Below, piece by piece: positions 35,416 through 47,337 of a stretch of DNA of 64,000 nucleotides. The position numbers and the translations under genes were made by a program. Source of the DNA: Pegoplata infirma (lineage: Eukaryota > Arthropoda > Insecta > Diptera > Anthomyiidae); assembly GCA_963921195.1 (NCBI GenBank), contig OY992536.1, forward strand, positions 326,199,038 to 326,263,037. Direction: 5' to 3'. The notes under the pieces are model-generated. The model searched no databases. It was given only the letters and a program-made list of their open reading frames with translations, and had not been told where the DNA came from. How positions within the stretch are numbered: the first letter of the stretch is position 1; each line of letters begins with the position of its first letter.

Positions 35416-35505
35416 GAATTTTTTTCACTTTGCTCGGAACTTTTGATTTTCAAGTAAAAAAGGGAACCCAAAGACATAAAATATTAGACCTGCAGGGACT
35501 TATAT

Positions 35506-35925
35506 TTTTATACCCTCCACTTAGTGATAGAGGGTGTATATAAGTTTGTCATTCCGTTTGTAACTCATCGAAATATAAGTCTAGGACCCCATAATGTATA
35601 TATATTATTGATCAGTGATCGATTATAAGATATTCTAGCGATGTCCATCTGTCTGTGGAATGGTGATCACGGCCAAAGTACTAAACAGATATGACTAAGT
35701 CTTGTCATATTTACTTGTTGTTGCACTAAGCAGTTTGGTATTGCATTTGAGCGATTCAACAGTTGTGAAGGAAAATGTAAGGACACCTCGAAAATGTTGG
35801 TACATTCAACATAACCTAAAAATACAAAATGCTTAAATTCGAATTGATCACCGAAAAGTATTTAAACAAGTACAAACATATTAAAAAATATTTTTTTTCG
35901 CTTTTTTTTCTTGTTTATGTTAATA
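35506..35925 (+). mobile_element. Family A Helentron-like element, internally deleted
   Basis: 5' hairpin TATACCCTCC...GAGGGTGTATATA, CGATGTCCATCTGTCTGT, then TTGGTATTGCATTTGAGCG and CATTCAACATAACCTAAAAA. The end near 35920 lacks the 3' hairpin. Confidence 0.7.
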
Positions 35926-36905
35926 TTGATCCCAAAAGCAACTTTTCCCGACTCCGAAGATTCGAAAAAAGCTAAATTTGCTCCACCCTAATGTACATGC
36001 CTTAGTGTCCAGTTAGCTGTTGACTGTCGGTCAAACGAGTTAAAGAGTTATTTTATAACATATTTAGTTTTGTTATTATTCGACCTTTTTTATTAAATGT
36101 ATTTATAAATTAATACACGTTATTTTATAACGGAACATTGAGTAATAGGACGAAGCGAGAAATGCTTTTTCGCGAATGTCAAAACGGTATGGCTAAAATT
36201 TCCAGAAGATCGCACTTCATCTTGGAGTGCCAATCCAGCGCTGAAGTTTTCACTCTTCTAAGCCAAAGAGCATTTTTTTTATAAAATTGGTAAAAATTCA
36301 AATTTGATCAGATCTTCTTACTTTTGGATTTGATCAATATTTGATCAGATCTTAATTTTGAATTTTATCAATGTAAAAAAAATCACATTAATTTTGCAAA
36401 TTTATTTTTTTTCTACGCGACTTGGATAAGAGGGTACTCTAGGATTCCAAAACCATTTATGCAAACGAAGTTCTTAAAAAATTTTTGTTGAAATTAACTC
36501 GCCGTTTAAGAATTTAGTATTTTTTTTGGTTTGAATAGCCTATTTTTGCCTTAAAAGTGGAAACTTCAGCGCTGGATGGGCACCGAAGATAATGTACGAT
36601 CTTCCGGAAATTTCAACCTCATCGTTTTGGCATCAACTTTTACCATCAACTTTGGCATCAACTTTTAAAATTTGCGAAAAAGCATTGTGCTAAAAATTTA
36701 GCACCTTTTCTCAAAAAATGTCGGTTAAAAATTTATTGCTGTGCTACAATGCTAATTGAACAAGCTTCCGAGTCTAAGGTATTTGAATAAGCTTCCGAAT
36801 GAAACCAGTCTGGGTCTTATCGGACCATTACGCCGATAGTTTTGTTTTTCTTTTTTGGACTCAGCTGTGAAAGTTCTATCCGAAATTTTTTTTTGAGGAA
36901 ATTTT
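35926..36905. mobile_element. Region with a foldback element (about 36150-36700)
   Basis: Arms contain GAAATGCTTTTTCGC, AAATTTCC-GAAGATCG and CCAGCGCTGAAGTTT in inverted positions. No ORF. The rest is unassigned AT-rich DNA. Confidence 0.5.
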
Positions 36906-37042
36906 TTTATAATCGGTCATGACCGACCATATTATACCCTACACCAGTTTTTAGCGGATAATGGTCTTTAGTCTAAATATAAACCGATTATATCTGTATT
37001 TAGTAACATCTTTAATTAGTGTAAAAAAATACAAACAAATTG
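36906..37042 (-). mobile_element. Family B Helentron-like 3' end, truncated
   Basis: On the - strand it ends with hairpin GGTCGGTC/GACCGA and the GGTGTAGGGTAT subterminal repeat. Abuts the full family B copy that follows. Confidence 0.6.
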
Positions 37043-37810
37043 TAGTAAGAAAGTTATAGTCGGTCAAGACCGACCATATGATACCCTACACCAGTGTTTT
37101 CCGGAAAATGGGTCCCAAGTCCAATCATGGACCGATTGTACCTATCTTTTGTTAGATCTTTATTTAGTGTAGAAAACACGCACAGATCAATTTTTAGCGG
37201 AATTGGTTTATTTTTTTTGCCAATAGACCGATTTAACTGAATATCGTCTAAATGTATTTCGATTTGATTAGGTTACCAAAGTACACGTAAAATTTTAATC
37301 AAATATTTAAATTTTTTTGAATTTTGAGGAAATTATGTGAATATTGGGAGGGTGGTTTGTATGGGGGCTAATAGAAGGACTGACTTGATTCCTTTGAAAT
37401 TTGCTGTGATGGTTTGTGCATACAAAATTTTGTTACCTGTTAAATTTCAAAACTATATCTACTTTAATACGGTTATTAGAGGCATTTAAGCGAAGTTCAA
37501 AGGGGGCGTTTGTATGGGGGCTGGGTCTTAACATGGACCGATTTTTTTCCAATTTCAATAGGCTTCGTTCTTGGACCAAAAGAAGCTTAAGTTTCAAATT
37601 TAAAGTCAATTGATTGAAAATTCCGACCTGTATCGTGCTTAAACCGATAGATGGACAGACGGACGGACGGACATCGCTAAATCGACTCAAAAAGTAATTC
37701 TGAGTCGATCGGTATACTTGAAGGTAGGTCTAGGACCAATATTTCGGGTAGTTACAAACATCAGCACAAACTCATTATACCCTGTACCACAGAGTGTAGT
37801 AGGGTATAAT
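37043..37810 (-). mobile_element. Family B Helentron-like element, full-length
   Basis: Minus-strand 5' end with hairpin TATACCCTAC...CAGGGTATAAT (37775-37810), then GATTTAGCGATGTCCGTC and a GTCCGTCCGTCTGTCC block (37655-37680). The 3' hairpin is GGTCGGTCTTGACCGAC, followed by TATAACTTTCTTAC. Same architecture as family A with different sequence. Confidence 0.8.
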
Positions 37811-37811
37811 A

Positions 37812-38029
37812 AGCCACTGTTCTGTCATTCACAACTTTTAAATTCACATAAAATTTTCCGAATCACATAAAATCGAATTCTGTGTTCTGTTGTTCAAATT
37901 TTTATTCGTAGTTTAAATCGAATAAATAAAAATTTAAAAATTATAACGAAAAAAGTGCATTCGTTTTATTTTATCCAAACTTTATGTGAAACAAAACGAG
38001 AAAAAATTTTCTGATGTGAAAATAGGCCT
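37812..38029. repeat. Dispersed repeat (same family as 28855)
   Basis: GTCATTCACAACTTTTAAAT start, GAAACAAAACGAGAAA and GATGTGAAAATAGGCCTA end. Adjoins the family B element. Confidence 0.55.
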
Positions 38030-38079
38030 ATATTTTTTCCAAAAAAAAAAAAATAAGACATAGCCCTGCAGACATTAAC

Positions 38080-38290
38080 CCTGTAACAGAAATAGGGATT
38101 GCGACCGAACAGATCGTGGTCATATTTTTTATAGTTTTTAGGATCACTTTTACACGGTGACTTTCAAAACGGTTTTTATACCCATGGGAACTATGACCGT
38201 TTTCTATGGAGATTATGGCGGAAATAAGTTCGGTCATAATCCCCATTACTCATAAAAAATTTCACTCAGAGAGGGTGGGCTTAATGAATG
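38080..38290. repeat. Fragment of foldback core (TAATCCCCAT motifs)
   Basis: GGGATTGCGACCGAA, TTCGGTCATAATCCCCATT and AGAGGGTGGGCTTAATGAAT match the core of the element at 2285. Confidence 0.5.
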
Positions 38291-38595
38291 AAGTTACATG
38301 AAATTAAAATTATACGATCTTTTGCACCAAATTTAAAAAAAGCTGCAAAAATAGCTTTAATAATTTTATTTTTGTAAAAATTTAAAAATCTTATTAAATT
38401 GCACACAAAACCAGTATTTTGATTAACACACCTATGCAAATTTAAGATATGAAACACACAAAGTTTATTTTTATAAACACAACAACAAAAAACACTATTA
38501 AATTAATAAATTATTAATAATGCAAATATAACAAACTCACTATAACAATAAAACACTATCATAACTACAAGTTTAATTAAACAATTGATATGAAA

Positions 38596-39090
38596 ACAAG
38601 TAAAAAATTGTAATCGGTCAAGACCGGCTAAATAATATCCAACACCAGTTGTTAGAAATGGGAAAGTGCATGAGAAATTTATTTGGCGGATCACCGATTT
38701 TGTTAATTTTTGATTTTTTAATAGAGCTTGTGGAGAGGTGGAGGAGTCGGTGAGGCACTTGTTGTGTGAATGTCCGGGTCTTATGAAACGTCGTCTTAAG
38801 TATTTGGGGCAACGATTTTTTGATGACCTAGATTGCCTAAACAGTGTCCCATTGACATCTCTGGCAGAATACCTTAGGGAATCGGGGTGGTTTGAGAGGT
38901 AGAATTTTGTATATCAGGGGAGTAGGGAGACAACTTTAGGGGAATCACAATGGGCCTTATGGCCTCCGAGTGAATTCGCCAAATTGGCGGACGCCCATCC
39001 AACCTAACCTAATAGAGCTTTTTGGATTAATACTTTGGAAAACATGGCCAGTACAACTCACGGTTTCCGAAAAAAAAATATAGCAAACTA
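38596..39090 (-). mobile_element. Family B 3' fragment carrying a LINE insertion
   Basis: CAAGTAAAAAATTGTAATCG and GGTCAAGACCG mark the family B 3' end. It is broken by the LINE at 38730 and resumes at 39021. Confidence 0.55.
38730..39009 (+). mobile_element. 5'-truncated LINE (280 bp) with 11-bp TSD
   Basis: TSD TAATAGAGCTT at 38719-38729 and 39010-39020. An ORF fragment ending at TAG 38902 reads EESVRHLLCECPGLMKRRLK...LRESGWFER, the C-terminal Cys-knuckle and tail typical of Jockey/I/R1-like LINEs. The 3' end is an AACCTAACC tail rather than poly(A). Confidence 0.85.
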
Positions 39091-39126
39091 TTTGATTTTT
39101 TTTGCGAAAACCCAAATATTTGGCTC

Positions 39127-39252
39127 CCCGAGTAAAAATTCTTATATATCATATCTGATTCGAGATTTGAAAGATCAGTACTGATCCAAATAAGATCAGT
39201 ACTGATCCGAAATTGGAAAGATCAGTACTAATTCTTTACATTTTTACTCGGG
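39127..39252. mobile_element. Short MITE, CCCGAGTAAAAAT ends
   Basis: 126 bp with ends CCCGAGTAAAAATTC and inverted CCCGAGTAAAAATGT. The inside repeats GATCAGTACTGATCC. Confidence 0.7.
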
Positions 39253-40977
39253 TCTCCAACAAACTTTGAAAATTTATTGCTCGACAATTATGCGAAAAAA
39301 CACCTTTCTGAAATTTTAACAGCGTTAAAAAGGTCATTCACAGTAAAATGTGTATGTCATCGAGGTACGATTTCTCTCGAATGAAATATCTATATAATAA
39401 TTCCAGTATTGTCGCATTGGAGTATTTACTAGTACATCAATAAAAATGTTTTTTTGACTTTGATAAGAATCGAAAAACATTTAAATTGGATAACAAATTT
39501 TTGCGGCACTGATAAGAATTAATAACAATAGGTTTTTAAGAACATTATAAAAACCAAATACATTTATTACAATTTAAACGTTTTTGCCGATAACCGAAAA
39601 CTAAAGTAATCAATTTGATAATGAAATAAAAACAAAATTGCTAACATATATAACAATTGGAAAGTAATATTTGACTAAACATTTTAAGGTTGATAAATTT
39701 ATGACTGTTTTTTATTTTCCTTGTTTTTTTTCTCGCTGAATAGAAACCAACTGGATGATCTTTGGACGCATGTAGATATAGTGGCGGTCAAAAATATAGT
39801 ACAAGAGTCTCAATTGATAAAACTCCAAAAAAAAAAAAACAGTCCAACGGTCATTATACACAATAAGACTGTATTATTTTCTTTTTGTATGCCTCTTTCT
39901 ATTTTTAGTGGGTGTGGCTTTTAACTTAAACTGGACTGATACATTTTTTACCAAGTGTCCCAATGTAAACAAATCTCTAAAAATACATAAAAAGTGAGAT
40001 ATTTGATTCAAATTTTATTTTTTTTTTTGTGTTTTACGTCTACCTTGGTAATCAAATCAAATCTGAATATATTAAGGATATTTTAATACTTGGTCCCTGT
40101 AAAATCTTTTTTTCAATAAAGTTTGGTTAAAGTATATTTTCTACGGTAATTAAAAATTTTAACATATGTATAATAGACATTGTATAATAGATCCACTAGG
40201 TTCTTGTTTTGGACAAAGCCCCATTTCAGTGAAGGGTATTATATTGTCAGTCCTGACAGACTTAAATTTTCTAACTTGATTTTTATTAAAGTTTAAAAAA
40301 AAATTGGTTTAGTACTAATTATTATACTGTTTTTTTTTTTGGAAATTTATAGCCCCAAATGAAAATTTTTAGAAAAAGTCACTGGTGCTATATTATTAAA
40401 CACATCTGTATGCATATTTTTATTAGAAAATATACATATAATTTTGATTTTTATAATATTTTTATAACAGACACGTGCTTGTTTTCCTTTCGCACACAAT
40501 AATTGAAAATTTTATATCAAACGACATCATGTGCCTATATAGAAAACTTCCTCCTCTTCCCCTTTCCTATTTAAAATGAAAATGGATGATGAAAATGGTC
40601 TGGTATTTTTATTCTTGCATTTTAAAAATTCATTTGTATAACACAGATTTATACAAAATGTTTCGTATTTTGTATTAAATTTAAAATTAAATTTATTTTA
40701 ATGTATGAATGTTTATATTAAAACGTTAGTGGTCAATGTCAGAATGTAGGAAATTTTATAGAAATATTTATGAATAACAAAAATTGAATGTAGGTGAAAT
40801 AGCAACAATGTGAATTTGAAAATTGCGGGAGGTATAAAACGAGCCCCTTATTTTTGTAAAAAAAAAAAATTAAAAACAAAATAAAAACATGTGTTAGTAA
40901 TTTTAACATCGTAATTTATCTACATGATGAAAGTACATATGGTCAATATATCGAATTCAGATTTCCCACATTATTTT
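39253..40977. other. Intergenic, no recognised gene
   Basis: AT-rich. Short ORFs only (for example 39721-39924) without family features. No delimited element seen. Confidence 0.3.
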
Positions 40978-41928
40978 TATACCCTACACCAGTACTCTGT
41001 GGTAACAGGGTGTAATGAGTTTGTGCTGATGTTTGTAACTACCCGAAGTATTGGTCCTAGACCCACCCTCAATTATACGGATTAACTCAATCACTTTTTG
41101 AGTCGATTTAGCGACGTCTACCCGTCTGTCTATTTCTGCGCAGGTCACACTTATCAACCGATTTGGCTGAAATTTAAAAATTAACCCTCTTTTCGCCTAT
41201 TGAAATTGGAAAAAATCAGTTTATGTTTAGACCTAGCCCCCATACAAACGTCCCCTTTGAATTTGGCCCAAATGACTCTAATAACCGTGTTATGATAGGT
41301 ATCCTTTCCGAATTTCGCAGGTAATTATATTTTTCTTACACCGAAAAAAATTTATGCCTTATATAAACAAAATGTTTCGTACATTGTACGAAAAGTTTCG
41401 TAGTTTTTGCTTACGAAATTATTTCGTAAAAATTATAAGTTCTTACGAAAATGATTACTACATTGTATGAAATATTTTTGTGTTTCTACGAAACAATTTT
41501 CTAAAATATACAAAATAAATTCGTAAATTACAAAAATAAATTCGTACATATAAGTAAAATATATCGTCACCTAAAATGCAAAACAACGTATTTTTTTTTT
41601 AATCGAGTTATTGATTGATTGCGATGCATTTTATCAAAATACATGTACACAAAGTTTTAGTGCCTACGTTAAAAAATACAAGCTTTACGAACAAAATTCA
41701 AAAATATTATATTTTGTAATTTCAAAAAATTTTTGGTTCCGGAACCAAAAACCACTACAAAATTATCAAAATGTGATGTTTTAGTTATGATGCTTCAATA
41801 GCCGAAAATATGTCCAAAATTTCAGACTTATATAAACAAAATTATAAAAATGGTTTTCGCTACTACTGTAAAATAGCAAAAAGTGTTGCTACGTTGTTTT
41901 GCATTATTATTGTAACAATTCTAATTTG

Positions 41929-42531
41929 TATACCCTCCACTTAGTGATAGAGGGTATATATAAGTTTGTCATTCCGTTTGTAACTCATCGAAATATCGGT
42001 CTGGGACCCCATAAAGTATATATATTCATGATGCCCGATCGATTTTAAGACATTCTAGCGATGTCCGTCTGTCCGTCTGTCTGTGGAAAATGCTCTCGCG
42101 GACAAAATATTGCACAGAGATGACTGAAACTTAACATATATATTGGAAGCTCTCCCGAGAAGTTTGGTATTGCATTTGAGCGATATCGGTTCAGCGGTTC
42201 AAAAGTTATGAACGAAAATGTAAGCACACCTCAAAAATTTCAGTACATTCAACATAACCTAAAAATACAAAATGCTTTAATTCGGCTTCTGGTTGACATA
42301 TGTTAACATAATTGTACACCAAATGGTATTTAAACAAGTACGAACATATTTTTTGACAAAAAAAGAAAAAAATCGCGGATTTTTTTTTTACCAAAATTTT
42401 TTTTCGCGGAAATTTTTTTTCAATTTTTTTTTTTTCAAAAGTAATTTCCTTTAAATAAAGTTGTTTGCAATAATTTTTTTGAGATTGTGGAGGGTATCAC
42501 TACATTCGGCCGAATTTAACTTTTTTACTTG
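41929..42531 (+). mobile_element. Family A Helentron-like element, complete reference copy (603 bp)
   Basis: 5' hairpin TATACCCTCCACTTAG...GAGGGTATATA; CGATGTCCGTCTGTCCGTC (42058-42080); subterminal GTGGAGGGTATCACTACATT; 3' hairpin region ATTCGGCCGAATT then TAACTTTTTTACTTG. Defines the family extent and shows no coding capacity. Confidence 0.85.
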
Positions 42532-42561
42532 TTTTTTTACAAATTTTTAAAAATTTTCTAA

Positions 42562-42810
42562 CCCGTGTAAAAATGTATTAGATCTTATCTGATCTGTTCA
42601 TATATGTTCATATATGATCGTATCTGAATGCATATAATTATATCTGAAATGTCCAAAATCGAGATCTAATTATATCTCGGATTTGGTCAACATTGCCACA
42701 AAATTGACATTTAATTATATCTGACCAGATATAATTATATACAATCAGATGCAATCATATATGATTAGATAAAAGTAGATCTGACAAGATCTAAACGATT
42801 TTTACACGGG
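42562..42810. mobile_element. MITE, CCCGTGTAAAAAT ends, 249 bp
   Basis: Inverted ends CCCGTGTAAAAATGTATTAG and CCCGTGTAAAAATCGTTTAG. The inside is made of ATATATGATCAGAT-type motifs. Confidence 0.75.
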
Positions 42811-43613
42811 AAGCGAAAAAAATCTTGAAATTTCTCAGACACAAACATTTTTTTGGCTTTTGATTTCGTTTTGCGTTTTGAAATTAAAAAAATCATTAAA
42901 AATGATTTTAGAAGAAATAAACTTTAAAATAAAATTTTTGAAGTTCCGAAAAAAAGAAATGTAAATTTTCTAAGTCCTACGTATAGGTATTCGAAAGGTG
43001 TCAAAGCTTGTAATATATAGGTCATATGGGTCCGTGTAACATGTCACGTGACCTATCAAGGACCGGTCGCTTTTCCATCAGCGACATTAAACATTTTCAT
43101 GATTACGAAATATTTTCGTTGGTTTCTTAAATCTACAAAAATCCGGACTAATTTGTTTTTCGTAATATAAAGTAAATTTTCGTATATATTACGAAACAAG
43201 CAAGTACGAAATTTTATTTAGTAAAATGTTGCATGGATTTTTTTCGGTTTATACAAATAATCGTTCCAAATTTTAAGGACTTGTTTTTCTTGTAGTCCCC
43301 ATACAAACTACCATCCCGAAATTCACATAAATCTCTTAATATTCACAAAAAAGGAAATATTTGATGAACATGTTGTTTGTACTTGTTCAACGTGTACTTT
43401 GCTAACCTAATAAACCAAATCTGAATATACAAATTTCGGCCGATATTCTGTTAAATCGGTCTTTTAGCAACAAAAAAAAGCAATTGCAGTTAAAATAGGT
43501 TTGTGCGTGTTTTCTACACTAATTAAAGATCTAACGAAACATAGATTAAATCGATCCATGCTTGAACTTCGGACCTGGTGTAGGGTCTTGACCGACTTTA
43601 ACTTTCTTACTTG

Positions 43614-44180
43614 TTTTAAATTAACTATATGTACGTATATTATTAGCCTGTCCTGAATTGATTTTTTTTTGGAAATTCGCTTGGTAATAGCAAAAAAACT
43701 ATAAGTATTACAGAGCTGATAACGGGGCAAATAATGATATTTTTTTTTCCTTCCTACAATCGGTTAAAGTTTCCACTCGTAGTGTATTTCGTCAAAAAAT
43801 ATTTTTTTTGTTTAGCTGCAATTGGTGTCAAAATTTGCGGAAAAACTTTCCAGTTGTGGTATAAATCGTTTGAATTCTACGTAATCAAATTGACATATTA
43901 TTTATAAAAGTTGTAAAAAAGAGTAGAATTTTGAAAGATTTCGATCTTACTTTCTTTGAAACCTCAATACAAAAAGATTTCAATTTGTGTTTGGGAAAAT
44001 ATGTCATTTTCAAATAGGGTTTGGCTTATAACGTCGTTAGTCGGGGTTTCGAAGCGAATGTGAATGTACTATTAGATACCAAACAAAATAACAACGGTAC
44101 AGTAGTATTTTTATTGCCGGTCACCGGTTTAAAAATAAAAAGTGATTGTTCTGTTCGGTCTCTCTCTTTTGTAAGGCTAT
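43614..44180. other. Intergenic, no recognised gene
   Basis: Short ORFs only; nothing family-like. The ORF pair at 44021-44232 overlaps on opposite strands and is not supported. Confidence 0.3.
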
Positions 44181-44655
44181 CCCAGCAAAAACAAGGTAAT
44201 GAGTTGTGAAAAGTAATCATTACCAAGTACATTATTTATAATGAGTACCCATTACCATTAACATTATTTTAAGCCCAAAAGTAACTACTTCTCAGTAATA
44301 TGTTATAAAAGCACCTCTAAGTAATAATATCTTTTTGCACTTGCAGTTTTTAACCTTTACAATTCAATTAACTTAAAAAGTACTTAAAAACTTAATAAAA
44401 ATTACGCAATTTTCAATTTTTTAGTAAAAATAAGTTTAATTTTAAAAGTTTTAATTAACTAATTATTTTACTTCTTATTGGTAATGGCTTTTTACTCCTT
44501 ATTTGTAATCCGAGGCAGTCACTACTTATTTATCTCCATACTCTTCACTAGTTATTTTTGTTAAAATAATTAGTGTTTCATTCAATAAGTAACTACTTAT
44601 TAACATCTGTTTCGGATTACAAAACCCATTACTAGTAATGTCAATTTTTCCTGGT
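44181..44655. mobile_element. CCCAGCAAAAA-type MITE, diverged
   Basis: CCCAGCAAAAACAAGGTAAT start and AATTTTTCCTGGTT end, with GTAATGAGTACCCATTACC motifs inside as at 4539. Confidence 0.6.
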
Positions 44656-45620
44656 TATATTATCTTTTTTATCTTTAGTTGGATCTATTACATATAGTGA
44701 CAACACTATTGTTTAATAATAAATCATTTTTATTACATTAAATAATTTTGACGTTGGAAGAAACGACAAGGGACTACAAACAATTTTTAATCTTTTACTT
44801 TCTTAAATATTAGTTCGTCAGATATAAAATAAATGCATGCATGTGTGCGATGTGCAAACATTAACACTGATAAATTTTTTCACTCAAATTGAAATAAACA
44901 CTAAAATTTGTTTAATCTTACTTGACACTAAACGCGCGATAATAAAAAAACATACTGTCAAAAAAGTAATCGCACTATTTTCATGCCACATATTTGAAAT
45001 TTAATTGTCAAAATTTAATACTCAAACAAAAAATGAGCATGTCCGTATTTTAAGATAATTTTAAAAATCTGCCCACAAAATTTCTGTGTAAAAATAAGGT
45101 GGTTTAACTTGAACTTTACCTTGAATGTATACGTACAATGTGAAAATCAGCTGGTTTCAAAATATAAAACTTTTAAAAGTTTCATACGTTTAACTTCAAA
45201 TTTTGTTTATAAAATTTATTATGGTTTTATAATTTAAATGCTAGAATTATTTTATTGAATTAAACAAAAAAAAAACACTTGAATTTATTGTTATTTACTG
45301 CAATACATTATACATTTTTTTTAAATTATTTGTAATTTTAATATTTTTTCTATAAACGAACAAAAAATAAAAACACGTATTGAATCATACGACCTGCCAC
45401 CACAAACTAATGCGAACTGTATCTAACAACTCGTATTGTGAAACTTATGAGAGCTCTAACGCTCTAACGTTTAACATTTTAAACAAATAGGCACTCATTG
45501 TCAGCATATTGAATTTGTGTGGAGGGAGGTTGGTTTCTTCACATTTTGTGCTGCCTAATCATTGACAGCACTTCATTGATTTAACTATATTCCGCTTTGT
45601 AAAAATACATTCATTCCACC
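44656..45620. other. Intergenic, no recognised feature
   Basis: AT-rich DNA. The last part could hold a promoter for the weak exon candidate at 45621; no clear motif. Confidence 0.25.
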
Positions 45621-45664
45621 ATGACTAAAGTCTCCAGAGAACATAAAACATTTGAAGAGATCGT
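45621..45664 (+). CDS. Candidate first coding exon (weak)
   Basis: ATG in a good context (CCACCATGAC), 14 codons MTKVSREHKTFEEI, then two bases before a consensus donor GTGAGT at 45665. I do not recognise the protein, and no following exon was identified in the window. It could be the start of a gene running off the right edge through a large intron, or chance. Confidence 0.22.
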
Positions 45665-45939
45665 GTGAGTTTTATTTTTCATCTATCAGATCTGAGTGGT
45701 GATCGGTTGATTTTTTAATAATGCTACCGAATTTCATTATTCAAAATAAAATGTACTTTAAAATCGTACTTTTAAAATTGTACTTTTATGAAACAACTTA
45801 TTTATGTGGAGCCGCACAACAAAACGTACTTTTTCGCATTTTAAAATTGTTTGTAAATTTAAGAGTTAAGTGTTTTCTTGTTTCCTGATATCCGTATAAA
45901 TTATGTTTAATGGCAGAATTGCGACCATACAAGCTTCAT

Positions 45940-46020
45940 CGAACAACACTCTTTATGACTCTGCTGGGTTCCGGGTCATAAAAATATTCCAGAAAATGAA
46001 AAAGCTGACGAGCTACGCTT
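45940..46020 (+). pseudogene. Relic of a LINE RNase H domain
   Basis: From 45962 the frame reads CWVPGHKNIPENEKADEL, the conserved WVPGH...NE.AD.L motif of retroelement RNase H. It is short, frame-broken upstream and followed by unrelated DNA. Confidence 0.7.
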
Positions 46021-46060
46021 TTTCATTTCCTGGAATATTTTTTTCATAAGTGTGTGGGAT

Positions 46061-46390
46061 TGTAAACATTAATTATATCACATAAATATACAAAAATTAC
46101 CAAAAAAAAAAATTTTAATTAAAGTTATTTTGTGTATAACCTGAATGTCTGAACGAATGTCAAATTTTCACTGCAAATAAATTCATGTTTCGAAACATTT
46201 TTTTTTTCACCGGTGAGCAACTTCGGGTCTTTACCGGTGAAAAGAAATGTTTCGAAACATCAATTTTGTAGCGAAAATTTGACAGTCCTATGTTGGCTAT
46301 GTTTCGCGCATCAGCATACATAAAATAACTTTAATTAAAATGTTTTTTTGGTAATTTTTGTATATTTATGTCATATAATTAATGTTTACA
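46061..46390. mobile_element. Foldback MITE, 330 bp
   Basis: Ends TGTAAACATTAATTATATCA and the inverted TGTAAACATTAATTATATGA, continuing about 80 bp inward (AATATACAAAAATTACC). Inner pair TGTTTCGAAACAT and ACCGGTGA/TTACCGGT. Confidence 0.75.
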
Positions 46391-47337
46391 GTCTTGTTTT
46401 ACGGACTTTTTGTTATGGCAGCAATATTTACCGTTATATGAGCATTTTTGAGCATGTCAATTTTTTTAAAACCAAAGTTAGAACTCATGGGGGTCCAAAA
46501 ATGGCTTCCAATTTTTTTTTCAAGATATTGCCATTTTATGTTTTTGAAAAAAAAAAAAAATTCTTTATGCTATGAAAAATTTACTAAAATAATGAAAAAA
46601 ACTTCCTCAGATTAAAGAAAATAAATATGATGAACTACTTGTTAGTAAATAAATAATAAAGAGAAATATGATTTAAAAATAAAGATTTTTTCATATAGTA
46701 AGGGAATATTTTTTTTGGCGGTAAGAATTTCTTCCATGTATGTTTCTTCATGCATGTATGTAGCAGTACATGAACTAAAGTTTTTTCCTAACAGTTAAGA
46801 AAATTTCCAAACTTTTAATTAAATTTAAGTAAATTGTGGGAAAATTTATGAACTATTTTTAAGGAAGTTGTATCCCAAAATTTAGTTAGGACTTTTTTTT
46901 TTAGTGCGGATATGTTCAATGTGTTTGATTTTAATCACTGCATGTTCTTTAAAAAAAAGTATTTTGCAAAATCAAAATGTCCCATCAAAATAGTACAATT
47001 GTACCAATATTATCTTATGTGTCAAATTTATTAACATTTGTTATCAATTTGACTCTCTATTACTATATGAGATTTTATTTACGAAATGTGCTCGTGTGAT
47101 TGATCGCTAGTTTTGTTTAGAGGCTTGCTTAATCAAAGTAGTGGCGCTTTTTCTAAAAAAAGTGCGTGAAAACTTTAAAAGTTCATCAAAATTATCTATA
47201 AGATTAATTTAAATTGTTTTTATATTTCATTGAGCATGTAAGTTTAAAAAAATATATATTAATTTAAGAGATATGCATTCTCACATTGTATGCGTCACTA
47301 CGAGCTTCAAAAAGATGTTTAACAAAACATCAGTATA

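Larger units (their letters stand above)
41339..43248. mobile_element. Element with CCGAAAAAAATTTATGC ends, about 1.9 kb
   Basis: Left CACCGAAAAAAATTTATGC, right (inverted) AACCGAAAAAAATCCATGC, probable TA duplication. Subterminal TTTCGTA/TACGAAA motifs abound. It contains a full family A element (41929) and a MITE (42562). A related fragment is at 16957-17110. Confidence 0.7.
40978..43613 (+). mobile_element. Family B Helentron-like element split by a 1.9-kb element
   Basis: The 5' part is 40978-41338 (TATACCCTACACC, GAGTCGATTTAGCGACGTC, CTCTAATAACCGTGTTATGA). The 3' part is 43249-43613, ending GGTGTAGGGTCTTGACCGAC then TTTAACTTTCTTACTTG. Co-linear with the copy at 37043. Confidence 0.75.

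Noticed and set aside
42045..42227. Repeated small ORF (MLTFSFITFEPLNRY type) also at 8900
   Set aside because: It recurs because it lies antisense in every family A element; the frame is broken in other copies.
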